A stretch of 64,000 nt of DNA from Chitinophagales bacterium (GTDB lineage: Bacteria; Bacteroidota; Bacteroidia; Chitinophagales; UBA10324). The notes beneath the pieces are model-generated. The model had not been told where the DNA came from and ran no database searches. It worked only from the letters and a program-made list of their open reading frames with translations. How positions within the stretch are numbered: the stretch's first letter is position 1; the number at the start of each line of letters is the position of its first letter. Below, piece after piece: positions 15,586 to 24,977 of the stretch. The translations under genes and the position numbers were made by a program. The DNA is taken from NCBI GenBank assembly GCA_013816805.1, contig JACDDS010000018.1:1-64000 (forward strand). Reading direction: 5' to 3'.

Positions 15586-16131
15586 TCAATTTTCAATTAA
15601 ATTAGTAATTTCTTTACTAAGAGGTTCTGTTTTGGAGCCGAAATGCGCTATGTATTCTCCCCTCTCATTAATAAGATATTTATTAAAATTCCAGCTTACT
15701 TTTGAATTTTCTGTACCATTCAATTTTTTGCTTGTTAACCATTGATATACCGGGGACATAGAAGATCCCTTAACTGAAACTTTTGCAGCCATCGGAAATG
15801 TGACATGGTATTTCGAAGAACAGAACTGTTTGATCTCTGTACTATTTCCTGGTTCCTGTTTAAAAAAATCATTTGACGGAAAGCCAATGATCACTAATTT
15901 CTCTTTATATTTTTCATAAAGATTTTGAAGACCCTCATATTGCGGAGTAAACATGCATTGTGACGCCACATTTACGATTAAAATCTTTTTACCTTTAAAT
16001 TCGGAAAAATTAATGGTGTCCCCTTCCAGAGATTCCACTTTAAATGAATAGATATCAGTATTAGAGACCTGCGCGAAACTATAGAGTGGAAAAAATCTCA
16101 TAGTAATAAATAATATAATTTTAACATTCAT
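15586..16131 (-). CDS. glutathione/thioredoxin peroxidase (cysteine type)
   Basis: 181 residues. After a possible signal peptide (residues 1-20) comes a complete GPx domain: FKGKKILIVNVASQC with the peroxidatic Cys at about C59 (a cysteine where animal enzymes have selenocysteine), FTPQYEGLQNLYEKY, GFPSNDFFKQEPG and KVSWNFNKYL carrying the Trp/Asn of the catalytic tetrad. Bacterial Cys-GPx enzymes usually use thioredoxin. It reduces peroxides, probably in the envelope if the signal is real. It is divergent from the QueD-like gene, with an 80-bp shared spacer. Confidence 0.92.
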   Translation of the reverse strand: MNVKIILFITMRFFPLYSFAQVSNTDIYSFKVESLEGDTINFSEFKGKKILIVNVASQCMFTPQYEGLQNLYEKYKEKLVIIGFPSNDFFKQEPGNSTEIKQFCSSKYHVTFPMAAKVSVKGSSMSPVYQWLTSKKLNGTENSKVSWNFNKYLINERGEYIAHFGSKTEPLSKEITNLIEN

Positions 16132-16211
16132 GTCTCATTAAACGATTTAAATTGCATTAATGTTTACAAATTATAAATCATTTAATTAATCGGACTATCA
16201 AGTTTGAAGTA

Positions 16212-16619
16212 ATGAAAGTAGCAGTTTTCAGAGAGGAGCATTTTAACGCCGCACACCGGCTTTACAGAAAAGATTGGGACGATAAAAAAAATGCTGCTGT
16301 ATTCGGCCTTTGCAGTAATCCATTGTATCATGGTCACAACTATTCCTTAGAGGTAAAAGTAACGGGAGAAGTGGATGAGGAGACCGGTTATGTAATGGAC
16401 TTAAAAATTCTGAAAGATATTATTAGAGAAGAAGTGCTGGATTGCTTTGACCATAAGAATCTGAATGAGGATACCCGGGAATTTCAGGAATTAAATCCCA
16501 CAGCGGAAAATATTGCTATAGTGATCTATGACAAAATCCGTAAGCGGCTGCGAAATGATCTGGATTTAAAGGTGCGCCTTTATGAAACGGAGCGGAATTT
16601 TGTGGAATATCCGGCATGA
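16212..16619 (+). CDS. queD: 6-carboxytetrahydropterin synthase / PTPS-family enzyme
   Basis: 135 residues of the 6-pyruvoyl-tetrahydropterin synthase fold. Zinc ligands are H15 (FNAAHRL), H40 and H42 (YHGHNY). The catalytic Cys is C34 (FGLCSNP), with the Asp-His pair in CFDHKNLN and the pterin-anchoring Glu in YETERNF. In bacteria this enzyme converts dihydroneopterin triphosphate to 6-carboxytetrahydropterin for queuosine/deazapurine synthesis. No queC, queE or queF is adjacent, so the pathway role rests on family. It is followed after 36 bp by the gene at 16656. Confidence 0.88.
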   Translation: MKVAVFREEHFNAAHRLYRKDWDDKKNAAVFGLCSNPLYHGHNYSLEVKVTGEVDEETGYVMDLKILKDIIREEVLDCFDHKNLNEDTREFQELNPTAENIAIVIYDKIRKRLRNDLDLKVRLYETERNFVEYPA

Positions 16620-16655
16620 ACTTGTACTATTTGGTTTATTTAATAAAAAAACTCC

Positions 16656-17360
16656 ATGAAGAAGATTTTAATCTGCGCATTTTTAATTTCTCCGATCATT
16701 GGTTTTACACAACAAATTGATTCGCGCTCTTCAGCTGTCGCTGATTCAGTAATGATCGCTTTGGGAGGTAAACAAAACTGGGAAAAGGTACATTATCTGA
16801 AGTGGAATTTTTTCGGAAGAAGAACTATTTACTGGGATAAGTGGACAGGGGATGTTCGTATTGAAATTTCCGGAAAGAAGTTGGTTATACTAACCAACAT
16901 TAATTCAAAAAAAGGACATGTATTTAGAAACACGTCAGAACTGATGCAGCCTGATTCAAATGCTTATTTTATGGATCGTGGATATAAGATCTGGGCGAAT
17001 GACAGTTATTGGCTGCTCATGCCCTTTAAGCTCAAAGATCCGGGTGTTAACATTTCCTATGTCGGCACTTCAAGAGATACGCTGAACAATGATTGTTACG
17101 TGATGGAAGTTACCTTTAATAAGGTTGGGGTTACTCCGGAAAATATGTACCACATTTATGTAGACCGGAAAAATTACCTGGTAACGCAATGGGAATATTT
17201 TGAAAAGAGCTCAGAACAAAAGCCTGACATAAAAACACCGTGGTGGAACTATGAGCGTCATGGAAATATATTATTGTCAGGCGATCGCGGACCTGATGGA
17301 AAGATTACTGATATAGAAGTAATGGACCGGGTACGTACTGACTTGTTTTCCAGGTTTTAA
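16656..17360 (+). CDS. exported protein, unknown (LolA-like beta-fold possible)
   Basis: 234 residues with a signal peptide (MKKILICAFLISPIIGFTQQ). The mature part starts with a helix (AVADSVMIALGGKQNWEKVH), followed by many strands: GRRTIYWDKWTGDVRIE, DRGYKIWANDSYWLLMPFKL, then YVDRKNYLVTQWEYF. The layout resembles Bacteroidota secreted proteins related to the outer-membrane lipoprotein-sorting fold, but I cannot place it firmly. It lies 36 bp behind queD in the same direction and probably shares its transcript; any functional link is unclear. Confidence 0.7.
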   Translation: MKKILICAFLISPIIGFTQQIDSRSSAVADSVMIALGGKQNWEKVHYLKWNFFGRRTIYWDKWTGDVRIEISGKKLVILTNINSKKGHVFRNTSELMQPDSNAYFMDRGYKIWANDSYWLLMPFKLKDPGVNISYVGTSRDTLNNDCYVMEVTFNKVGVTPENMYHIYVDRKNYLVTQWEYFEKSSEQKPDIKTPWWNYERHGNILLSGDRGPDGKITDIEVMDRVRTDLFSRF

Positions 17361-17382
17361 CTATAAGCTAATTTGGAAAAAA

Positions 17383-19212
17383 TTAGTTGGGCTGATCTCC
17401 TCTCAAATCCCGGAATCGCTTTCTGGCTTCTATCACATAAATGCTTCCTTTATATTTTAATAAAATCTGCTTATAGAGGTCCATTGCTTTCTCTTTATTG
17501 TTCAGATTATTTTCATACAACTGTGCCAGTTCGAAAAGAGCATCATCTGCAAGCAAATCAAATGAATAGTTGCTGTCAATTTCATTAAACATTGCAGCAG
17601 CCTCCGTATATTTTTTTTGTTTTAACAGAATTCTGGCCTTTTCAAACAATACATCATCTGCAAGTGCATGTTGCGGAAACTTCTCGCTTAGCGAATCGAG
17701 CGTTACGAGCGCCTCTATTAATTTATTTTGAAAAATAAGCATGTCCGCCCGGGCATACATTTTCATTGGTTCCGGAGTGGTATCCAGTCCCATATTGTCC
17801 TGGATAAAAACAGAAAGGGCAAGAGCATCATTAGCAATTAACTCTGAGGTAGATCCTTTTAAAACATCCAATTGAGCCTTGCTCCAATCAAAATCTCCTA
17901 TGTGGTAACTGAGCAGTGCATTTCTGTAACGGGCCTCTTCGCCAAGGGGATCTTCCTTAAAAGATTTATCAACCTGCCCGTAGAGCAGCATGGCATCCCA
18001 TACTTTATTTGCAATCACATAATCATCACCAAGATCAAGTTTTAAATAGCCTGTCAATTTTTTATCATTTGTATTTATTAAAATAGCATCACTAAGCAGC
18101 TGAATGGACTTTTCGAGGTTGTGAATGTATTTAGCCTCAAACGTTGCAAAATCACGTACCATAGCAAGTGTCTGAGGATTTTTACCGAATTCTGCAAAAT
18201 AGGCCTCATAGTTAAACTCAAGCTTTTTCAAATCATCTGATGTATAATTATTTTGAATAGTAAGTTTGATTTGCGTGGTTTTTAATTCGCTTGCTTTAGA
18301 AGGCTGGTACATAAAATTATTTTTCCCTTTTTCAGAGATGATATACCGGTACGCCATTAAAGAGGCATCATAATCACCCTCATCAAATGCCGATTGGGCA
18401 AACTGGAATACACGCTGACCATCTTCCTTATTTCTTTTATCGAGCGCTTTTACCTGTAAAAATCCGGAAGCGAAATCTTTCTTTTGTACAAAATACCAGA
18501 TCAGCATTTCTGAAAAATCTCCCCTTTCAGGCTGCTTCTGAATCCGATGATATAACTGCGTCAGCAGCTCTTTTGCATAAAGATCATTCTCAATAAGAGG
18601 CTGCAGCTGCCCTTCCACAAAATCATTTTGTGATGGATTAAATTCCATTATATCCAGGTATGTCGTTATTGTGTTAGGAACATCATTTTTCTTAGCATAC
18701 AATGTTGCCAGATCAATATTAAACAGGTCGGAATTCTCTGCATTTAACACCTTCTTTCCTTTCAGGTATGCATTAATAGCGTAATCAGTTAAACCGCTGC
18801 TTTGGAATTTATTTGCCAGCCTGCTGATCTGCTGCATGTCCGCCGTTATATCGCGGAGCGCCTCTTCATACTGTAAGGCAGCAGCTTTTTCATCATTCTT
18901 CTCCGCATATACATTTCCCAGATCAACGTAATAGGTAAGGTCGCCTGGAAATCTTTTAATTTGTTTCCGGATTACTTTAGAAGCCTCATCGTATTGCTTT
19001 AAAGCTGTAAGACACTGCAGATAATTTTGATAGTACTGCGAATTTGTCGGCGCTTTGTTTAATAATTTCTCATACAGTAAGGCAGCTTTGTCATACTCAG
19101 AATTTTTTAAATATTCCTGAGCCAATTGAACATCCTGCTGAGATTGAGCATAACTATTCGTAAAAATGATCAGCAAAAAAAACAAGTGCAGCTTAATAAA
19201 TTTATTCTTCAT
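17383..19212 (-). CDS. exported TPR-repeat protein
   Basis: About 609 residues from the ATG at 19212, where a good signal peptide begins (MKNKFIKLHLFFLLIIFTNS...YAQ); the longer frame to 19317 is spacer. The chain is almost entirely helical tetratricopeptide repeats: AQEYLKNSEYDKAALLYEKL, YVDLGNVYAEKNDEKAALQY, ADDVLFEKARILLKQKKYTE, and DDALFELAQLYENNLNNKEK-type units at the C-terminus. It is likely a periplasmic or surface scaffold; such proteins are universal in Bacteroidota and their partners are unknown. It is 68 bp downstream of the VanZ-like gene, so the two are probably cotranscribed. Confidence 0.85.
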   Translation of the reverse strand: MKNKFIKLHLFFLLIIFTNSYAQSQQDVQLAQEYLKNSEYDKAALLYEKLLNKAPTNSQYYQNYLQCLTALKQYDEASKVIRKQIKRFPGDLTYYVDLGNVYAEKNDEKAAALQYEEALRDITADMQQISRLANKFQSSGLTDYAINAYLKGKKVLNAENSDLFNIDLATLYAKKNDVPNTITTYLDIMEFNPSQNDFVEGQLQPLIENDLYAKELLTQLYHRIQKQPERGDFSEMLIWYFVQKKDFASGFLQVKALDKRNKEDGQRVFQFAQSAFDEGDYDASLMAYRYIISEKGKNNFMYQPSKASELKTTQIKLTIQNNYTSDDLKKLEFNYEAYFAEFGKNPQTLAMVRDFATFEAKYIHNLEKSIQLLSDAILINTNDKKLTGYLKLDLGDDYVIANKVWDAMLLYGQVDKSFKEDPLGEEARYRNALLSYHIGDFDWSKAQLDVLKGSTSELIANDALALSVFIQDNMGLDTTPEPMKMYARADMLIFQNKLIEALVTLDSLSEKFPQHALADDVLFEKARILLKQKKYTEAAAMFNEIDSNYSFDLLADDALFELAQLYENNLNNKEKAMDLYKQILLKYKGSIYVIEARKRFRDLRGDQPN

Positions 19213-19280
19213 AATTCTGTAGGATACCTTTAAAATTACATTAAATGAAGGACCATTACTGTATAGCAGACAGGATACTA

Positions 19281-19694
19281 TTAATGATCTGCTGGTTTCA
19301 CCCCAAGGCCGATCCATTTTTTATTTAATACACTTTTAAATAAATACAATCCCGCTATAGAACCGAGAGCATTGGCAACCATATCCATAAATTCAAACTT
19401 ACGGTACATCGTTAATACAGGCTGAAGGAATTCAATAGAGACACCAACTATTATGCAGAATATGATGCAGCCTGCAACTTTTCTATAACGCAGTGGCTGA
19501 TTTTTTTGTTGCCTGAAAAATCCAATGAGGAGAAAAAAACTTAGCAAGGAATACATGGTAATGTGCACCAATTTATCTATGTATAGTTTTTGAAAGATGT
19601 CTTCCTGAGGCCAATTCCGAAGCGGGGCAAAAGAAAGATAAAATATAATAAGCAGCCAGGTTAAGAAAATGCTAAAATTTTTAATCAGGCGCAT
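19281..19694 (-). CDS. VanZ-like membrane protein
   Basis: 137 residues with four predicted membrane helices and the VanZ-family pattern DKLVHITMYSLLSFFLL, IVGVSIEFLQPVL and EFMDMVANALGSIAG. VanZ-like proteins occur widely outside glycopeptide resistance, and no resistance role is implied. It lies between gcvH and the TPR gene on the same strand; the VanZ-gcvH arrangement is common in Bacteroidota. Confidence 0.85.
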   Translation of the reverse strand: MRLIKNFSIFLTWLLIIFYLSFAPLRNWPQEDIFQKLYIDKLVHITMYSLLSFFLLIGFFRQQKNQPLRYRKVAGCIIFCIIVGVSIEFLQPVLTMYRKFEFMDMVANALGSIAGLYLFKSVLNKKWIGLGVKPADH

Positions 19695-19761
19695 TAACGG
19701 CTATATGATTTAACCAGGAGAATATAATAAAGTGAAATATCCAGGAAATAATAAAATTATT

Positions 19762-20142
19762 TTAATGGCCTGTGAGCTGTTTGTAAGTAACTGCATCCAT
19801 CAGATCATTTAATTCGGCAGGATCATTAATAGATATCTTTACCATCCATCCATCACCGTAGGGATCCTTGTTTACCAGTTCAGGCTGATCATTCAGCTTT
19901 GGATTCACCTCCAGAATTTTTCCGGACAAAGGAAGGAAAAGATCAGAAACTGTCTTTACTGCTTCCACGGTACCGAACGTCGCTTCCCTTTTCATAGTTT
20001 CACCGGCAGTGTTAATTTCAACATATACGATATCACCTAATTCACTTTGAGCAAAATCAGTAATCCCTACATAACCGTTACTATCTTCCACCCTGACCCA
20101 TTCGTGATCACTGGTATATTTTAAATTATCAGGAAAATTCAT
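19762..20142 (-). CDS. gcvH: glycine cleavage system H protein
   Basis: 126 residues, full length. The lipoyl-carrying lysine is K63 in [13 protein letters not shown], and [20 protein letters not shown] starts the hammerhead fold. It shuttles the methylamine group between the P, T and L proteins; an L protein (lpdA) is encoded at 41609-43012, but no gcvP or gcvT is in the window. A near-perfect Bacteroidota promoter lies directly upstream (20158-20188). Confidence 0.95.
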   Translation of the reverse strand: MNFPDNLKYTSDHEWVRVEDSNGYVGITDFAQSELGDIVYVEINTAGETMKREATFGTVEAVKTVSDLFLPLSGKILEVNPKLNDQPELVNKDPYGDGWMVKISINDPAELNDLMDAVTYKQLTGH

Positions 20143-20157
20143 GATCTATATTTTTTT

Positions 20158-20188
20158 CAAACGTACATGAAAACATGCATTCATCAAA
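20158..20188 (-). promoter_or_regulatory. Bacteroidota-type promoter TTTG-N19-TACGTTTG for gcvH
   Basis: On the minus strand, TTTG (20185-20188), a 19-bp spacer and TACGTTTG (20158-20165) fit the -33/-7 consensus TTTG-N19-TAnnTTTG exactly. The gcvH ATG lies 16 bp downstream. This is the best promoter match seen in the window. Confidence 0.75.
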
Positions 20189-20248
20189 GATTTAATGCCC
20201 GATTTCAAAATATTAAAAGATTATAAATCAGTGAAGTGTTTTGTACGA

Positions 20249-20431
20249 TTATTTGTTGGTCCAAATAAAAAATTTCAAAACAGGCATTGTAATCAATCCC
20301 ATACCTCCACCAATCAATGTTCCGGAAATAATGTCGTGGCAGATACCTCCTGCTATTAAACCAATTAATAAACAACCTGCAAAGCTAAGAGCCGGAATTC
20401 TGGATTTTTGTTTATTTTCTGACGTGATCAA
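20249..20431 (-). CDS. small membrane protein
   Basis: 60 residues, hydrophobic with glycine-rich helices (ALSFAGCLLIGLIAGGICHD and GTLIGGGMGLITMPVLKFF). The glycine spacing suggests two tightly packed membrane helices. It starts with an ATG and sits alone between gcvH and ispG. I have no family name; the coherent membrane pattern argues that it is real. Confidence 0.5.
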   Translation of the reverse strand: MITSENKQKSRIPALSFAGCLLIGLIAGGICHDIISGTLIGGGMGLITMPVLKFFIWTNK

Positions 20432-20552
20432 AGCAATTATACAATAGGAGACCTTAACAGCAGTTACAATACCACAAAATTATATAGTTATAATTCTAAA
20501 AAGGCAAATGGTTAAGTTTTCTTCTCTCTATATCAAAGCTTAATTTTGCGAT

Positions 20553-22508
20553 ATGATTGATACCTTACCGCCAGCTAATTCAATAACTGCTTATGGCTCC
20601 TTTGTAACACGGGAAGTAAGAGCCGGCAGCGTAATTATAGGTGGCAATAATCCGCTTCGCATTCAGTCCATGACTACTACGGATACCATGGATACCCTGG
20701 CCACAGTGGAGCAATCGATTCGTCTGATTACTGCAGGCTGCGAACTGGTGCGTATTACTGCACCAAGCATTCGCGAAGCGCAGAACCTCAAAGAAATAAA
20801 AAAGGAATTGCAGAAAAGAGGTTACTCTGTTCCGCTTGTTGCGGATATTCACTTTACTCCTAATGCCGCTGAAACCGCTGCAAGAATTGTCGAAAAGGTT
20901 CGTATTAACCCAGGGAATTATGCCGATAAAAAAAGATTTCAGACAATAGAATATACGGAATCGGAATACCAATCGGAACTGGACCGAATCCGTGATAAAT
21001 TTTTACCATTAATCCGGATTTGTAAAGATCACGGTACAGCCATGAGAATAGGAACAAACCATGGTTCACTGAGCGATCGGATATTGAGCAGATTTGGTGA
21101 TACCCCCCTTGGCATGGTGGAAAGTGCATTCGAATTTTTAAAGATTGCTGAAGATGAAAAGTATTTTGATATCGTGCTTTCCATGAAGTCAAGCAATCCA
21201 CAGGTGATGGTGAGGGCGTACCGGTTGCTCGTGAACAAAATGGTAGAAGCCGGCAGAAACTACCCGTTGCATCTCGGAGTTACCGAAGCAGGTGATGGTG
21301 AGGATGGAAGAATTAAATCAGCGCTCGGTATCGGGACTTTGCTGGAAGACGGCCTGGGTGATACTATCCGTGTATCGCTAACCGAAGAACCTGAATACGA
21401 AATACCTGTTGCTAAAATTCTTGCAAAGCGATATCCGCGGAAAAGAGAAAGTCAAAAACCGGCATCATCAATTAGTTCAATTATCAATCCTGTTGACTTT
21501 AAAAGACGATCTGCTAACCTGGTAGTAAACATTGGTAATGATCACGTACCTGTGGTTATCGGAGACAGCTGTCTACAAAAAGAAATTACACCTGAAGATT
21601 TTATTCCATTCGGATACCGGTATAATAGAGTAACGGATAAGTGGAACATCAGTGACATGGCCGCGGATTATATTTTCGCTGGAGACCATAAAATTAGTTT
21701 TGAGCTGCCCGGTACATTGGGATTAATAGAGAATTTTGCATCCTGGAAAAATCATCCGGAACTTGAACGCAGTTATCCCTTATTCAGTGTCGAAGAATTC
21801 TTACGTGAAAAAAGCAAATCTGCCCAGCCTAAGTTTATACTGATTAAAATTGAAGACGGCGGTAAAGACTTGTACAATCAGCTTAAGGCTGATGCCAATG
21901 CAGTAGTCATTCTTAGTGCAGAAGATAATAATAGCATAAATGATTACCGGCGGGTGTTTTTTGATTTGAATAAGGAAGAAGTAAAAAATCCTGTTATTAT
22001 CCGTCGGAATTTTTCAAATATTAGCCAGGATGAATTAATGCTGTATGCATCTGCAGATTTTGGTGCGTTGCTTCTGGATGGATTCGGCGATGGCATCTGG
22101 CTGGCATTTTCAGGACTTCCTCCTAAAACAATCAACAGCATCAGTTTTGGAATTTTGCAGGGAACACGACAGCGTATTTCGAAAACAGAATATATTTCGT
22201 GCCCTTCCTGTGGGAGAACCTTATTTGATCTGCAGGAGACCACTGCTAAAATACGGGCACGAACCAACCATTTAAAGGGGGTTAAGATTGCTATAATGGG
22301 TTGTATTGTAAACGGACCAGGGGAAATGGCAGATGCAGACTACGGGTATGTAGGCAGCGGTATCGGAAAAATCACTTTATACAAAGGAAAAGAAATTGTA
22401 AAGCGCGCAGTCAATACAGAGGTTGCGGTTGATGAGCTGATCGACCTGATTAAGTTGAATGGAGACTGGGTAGAAGAACCATCAATGATAGCCTTGAATG
22501 TTGAATAG
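20553..22508 (+). CDS. ispG: (E)-4-hydroxy-3-methylbut-2-enyl-diphosphate synthase, long form
   Basis: 651 residues, about 250 longer than E. coli IspG. The N-terminal TIM barrel is recognisable from RIQSMTTTDTMDT, LVADIHFTPNAA and VRINPGNY. An inserted domain occupies roughly residues 295-540. The C-terminal [4Fe-4S] domain has CPSC (near 550) and GCIVNGPGEMADADYGYVG. It converts methylerythritol cyclodiphosphate to HMBPP in the non-mevalonate isoprenoid pathway. The three-domain form with an insert is known from Bacteroidota, Chlamydiae and plants. TAATTTTG at 20541-20548 resembles a -7 element, which would give a nearly leaderless message. No other MEP-pathway gene is in the window. Confidence 0.95.
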   Translation: MIDTLPPANSITAYGSFVTREVRAGSVIIGGNNPLRIQSMTTTDTMDTLATVEQSIRLITAGCELVRITAPSIREAQNLKEIKKELQKRGYSVPLVADIHFTPNAAETAARIVEKVRINPGNYADKKRFQTIEYTESEYQSELDRIRDKFLPLIRICKDHGTAMRIGTNHGSLSDRILSRFGDTPLGMVESAFEFLKIAEDEKYFDIVLSMKSSNPQVMVRAYRLLVNKMVEAGRNYPLHLGVTEAGDGEDGRIKSALGIGTLLEDGLGDTIRVSLTEEPEYEIPVAKILAKRYPRKRESQKPASSISSIINPVDFKRRSANLVVNIGNDHVPVVIGDSCLQKEITPEDFIPFGYRYNRVTDKWNISDMAADYIFAGDHKISFELPGTLGLIENFASWKNHPELERSYPLFSVEEFLREKSKSAQPKFILIKIEDGGKDLYNQLKADANAVVILSAEDNNSINDYRRVFFDLNKEEVKNPVIIRRNFSNISQDELMLYASADFGALLLDGFGDGIWLAFSGLPPKTINSISFGILQGTRQRISKTEYISCPSCGRTLFDLQETTAKIRARTNHLKGVKIAIMGCIVNGPGEMADADYGYVGSGIGKITLYKGKEIVKRAVNTEVAVDELIDLIKLNGDWVEEPSMIALNVE

Positions 22509-22518
22509 AAATATTCAA

Positions 22519-22776
22519 TCAAATACTGTTTCCTGATTTATCTTTCTTGCTATTTGCATACCAATAATATCCAATACCTCCAACAAGCATATAAGGAATT
22601 ACAAGAAGATACATAATGCCAAGATTTAATCCCTTTGCCTGCGTATTACCCTCTTTAAGGGAGCTTTCCGCAGCCTCTTTACATGCAGCGCATTGTGCAT
22701 AAGAATCAGTATGGGTAGATATGAAAAATATAAAGCTTAATGTAAGAAAAACAACGATACGTTTCAGGTGCTTCAT
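22519..22776 (-). CDS. small CxxC membrane protein
   Basis: 85 residues: signal-anchor helix, then AQCAACKEAAESSLKEGNTQ with a CxxC pair just outside the membrane, then a second helix (LGIMYLLVIPYMLVGGIGYY). This looks like a conserved small Bacteroidota envelope protein; the CxxC could be redox-active or bind metal, which is inference. It starts 42 bp after the amidotransferase gene on the same strand and may belong to that transcript. Confidence 0.65.
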   Translation of the reverse strand: MKHLKRIVVFLTLSFIFFISTHTDSYAQCAACKEAAESSLKEGNTQAKGLNLGIMYLLVIPYMLVGGIGYYWYANSKKDKSGNSI

Positions 22777-22818
22777 AAGGCTAAGTTATTGGTTTGGTAA
22801 TAAATTTTGTATTTGTTG

Positions 22819-23661
22819 TTACACACATTCGGCGGTCTCTAAAATCTTGTTAAACGCATTTCTAAGAAATTCGGGGATGATGTGTTGCTGAGTTAAAACA
22901 ATTTTGTCCGGATCATCCAGGTAATCAATCATCTGGTAAAACTTTGCTTCACCGTAATTTTTAATGATGCTTTCCTTCTTTTCAGGGCGACAAAAATAAC
23001 GGATCATTCCCTGAGGATCGGCTTCGGGATGAAATTGTGTACCTATCCATTCATCTGAAAATCGAACCGCCATTACGGCACGTTCCAATTCAACATGAGG
23101 TCTGATCTTTTCAAATGAAAGAACTTTGAATCCTTCTTTTTGAATAAGAGATATATCGGGTGTTATTACCTGATAATCCCTGGAATCGACTGCATAAAAA
23201 GGGTCAGGAAGATTCAGGAATAAAGGTTCTTCTATCCCTTCATCTGTTTTATGTATTGAAAAAATGCCAAAAGCCGGGGAATGGCGCTTATTCACTTCAC
23301 CGATATTCCAGTGTCTGCATATTAGCTGGAAGGAATGACAAATAAAAAAAACATGCTTTTTCTGATCCGGATTGGAAAGGTTATGTGCCCAAAGCTGGTC
23401 AATAAGATCAAAGTATTTCTTTTCCCAGGGCTCCCCGCTTTCCAGGGGACTACCTGGTCCGCCTGAAGAAATGTAGACATCGTAATCCAGACTGGGCAGC
23501 TGGTTGGCATTTCTTACTTCATAAATATCCCATCTGAGCCGGGCATCTGTTTTTTTTGACTCTACATATAGCAGAGATCGTATACCCCGCATACCTTCAT
23601 TTGCTACCCGATTGTACAAATCAAGAATTGCAATGCGTATGGTGGGTTTCTCCGTTAACAC
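22819..23661 (-). CDS. class I glutamine amidotransferase-like protein
   Basis: 280 residues. GATase-1 fold: IAILDLYNR at the start, SSGGPGSPL forming the oxyanion loop, nucleophile Cys at about C108 in FFICHSFQL, and the His/Glu of the triad in GTQFHPEAD near residue 210. A C-terminal helical extension follows. Stand-alone proteins of this type release ammonia from glutamine or hydrolyse gamma-glutamyl bonds. Its neighbours on the same strand are a GCS2-type carboxylate-amine ligase and, beyond an inserted gene, an ATP-grasp enzyme and an esterase. This suggests it supplies nitrogen to, or trims, an amide- or peptide-like product. The exact reaction is unknown. Confidence 0.88.
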   Translation of the reverse strand: MLTEKPTIRIAILDLYNRVANEGMRGIRSLLYVESKKTDARLRWDIYEVRNANQLPSLDYDVYISSGGPGSPLESGEPWEKKYFDLIDQLWAHNLSNPDQKKHVFFICHSFQLICRHWNIGEVNKRHSPAFGIFSIHKTDEGIEEPLFLNLPDPFYAVDSRDYQVITPDISLIQKEGFKVLSFEKIRPHVELERAVMAVRFSDEWIGTQFHPEADPQGMIRYFCRPEKKESIIKNYGEAKFYQMIDYLDDPDKIVLTQQHIIPEFLRNAFNKILETAECV

Positions 23662-23873
23662 AGTTGGGTTAAGTTATTTCCTAAAAAAATTTTCAATTCG
23701 GCAAGTGAAATAAATGGAATCCTGGTTTTATAATTATTATGATTTAATGGAGAATTCATTTTCAAGAACAATATCCGACACAAATTTCTCTCTTTTTGCC
23801 AAATTAAAAATTACGTTTAAATAAAACGTACGAAGATTAAACATTAACATAACTAATAAGTTCAAAACTGCTA

Positions 23874-24977
23874 TTATAAGCCCACATTGGTTTCTTCTAC
23901 TATATAATCCACTACCTTTTTAAGATCGCCGTATTCCTGAAAGACTTTTAACTGTCGGTCTGCACCGCTTCCCATTATAAGAATCTGCCGAAGATATTCC
24001 ACTTCTTCCCGGCAATTCAGATCATCTACCACATCATCCACAAAGGAAATCATTTCTTCCACTAACATCCAGAAAGGCACTTCTTCTTCTTTTCCAAAAT
24101 CAATCATCTTCCCATTTATACCATACCTGGCAGCACGCCATTTATTCTCATTTATCAGCGCCCGCTTGTAGTGCCGAAAGCTTAAATTTTGCTGCATAAG
24201 CTTATACTGCTTAGCTACCACAGCCTGCATAATTGCTGCAAGTGCTATTGTTTCATCCAACCTCATAGGAACATCGCATATTCTGAACTCCAGTGTATTG
24301 AAAAAAGGATGAAGTCTAAGATCCCACCATATTTTCTTCCCATTATCGATGCAGTTTGTCTTTATCAAAAGGGTTATGTATTCATCATATTCAGCTGCGG
24401 ACACAAAATTTTCAGGGATGCCGGTACGAGGAAATTTGTCGAACACTTTAGTCCGGTAAGATTTAAACCCGGTATTCCTTCCTAACCAGAATGGAGAATT
24501 AGTAGAAAGAGCGAAGATATGTGGCAATACATACCGGATGGCATTCATTATCTGAATTCCGGTTTGCCGGTTATCTATTCCTACATGTACGTGTAACCCA
24601 AAAATCAAGTTGGAGCGTGCAGCATCCTGCATTTCACCTACAATATCCACATAGCGCGGATGATCGGTGATAAGTGCATCCTGCCAGCGTGAAAAAGGAT
24701 GTGTACCGGCGGCGCCTATGCGGGCGCCTTGCTGATTTGCAATTTCTGAAATTACTTTCCGAAGCTTCCTTACTTCCTCACGGGCCTCTTTCACATCGTG
24801 ACAAATATTAGTGCCAACCTCCACTACCGCCTGGTGCATCTCCGCCTTTACCTGCTCATTTAAAATGGTTTTCCCTCCTTCCACCACCTCATGCATGTGC
24901 GATACCAATTCCCGGCTTTCCGGGTCAATGATCATAAATTCTTCTTCGATACCAATGGTAAATAGCTCCTTATTCAT
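23874..24977 (-). CDS. GCS2-type carboxylate-amine ligase (YbdK-like)
   Basis: 367 residues. Family motifs: FTIGIEEEFMIIDPESREL at the N-terminus (ATP/metal-binding glutamates), GLHVHVGI near residue 127, and LEFRICDVPMRLDETIALA near 230. GCS2/YbdK enzymes join an amino acid carboxylate to an amine with ATP, as in gamma-glutamylcysteine ligase. Many have no known product. It is 212 bp upstream of the amidotransferase gene. Two TATCTTTCAA repeats just upstream of the ATG (within 24977-25013 on the minus strand) resemble weak -7 elements. Confidence 0.88.
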   Translation of the reverse strand: MNKELFTIGIEEEFMIIDPESRELVSHMHEVVEGGKTILNEQVKAEMHQAVVEVGTNICHDVKEAREEVRKLRKVISEIANQQGARIGAAGTHPFSRWQDALITDHPRYVDIVGEMQDAARSNLIFGLHVHVGIDNRQTGIQIMNAIRYVLPHIFALSTNSPFWLGRNTGFKSYRTKVFDKFPRTGIPENFVSAAEYDEYITLLIKTNCIDNGKKIWWDLRLHPFFNTLEFRICDVPMRLDETIALAAIMQAVVAKQYKLMQQNLSFRHYKRALINENKWRAARYGINGKMIDFGKEEEVPFWMLVEEMISFVDDVVDDLNCREEVEYLRQILIMGSGADRQLKVFQEYGDLKKVVDYIVEETNVGL

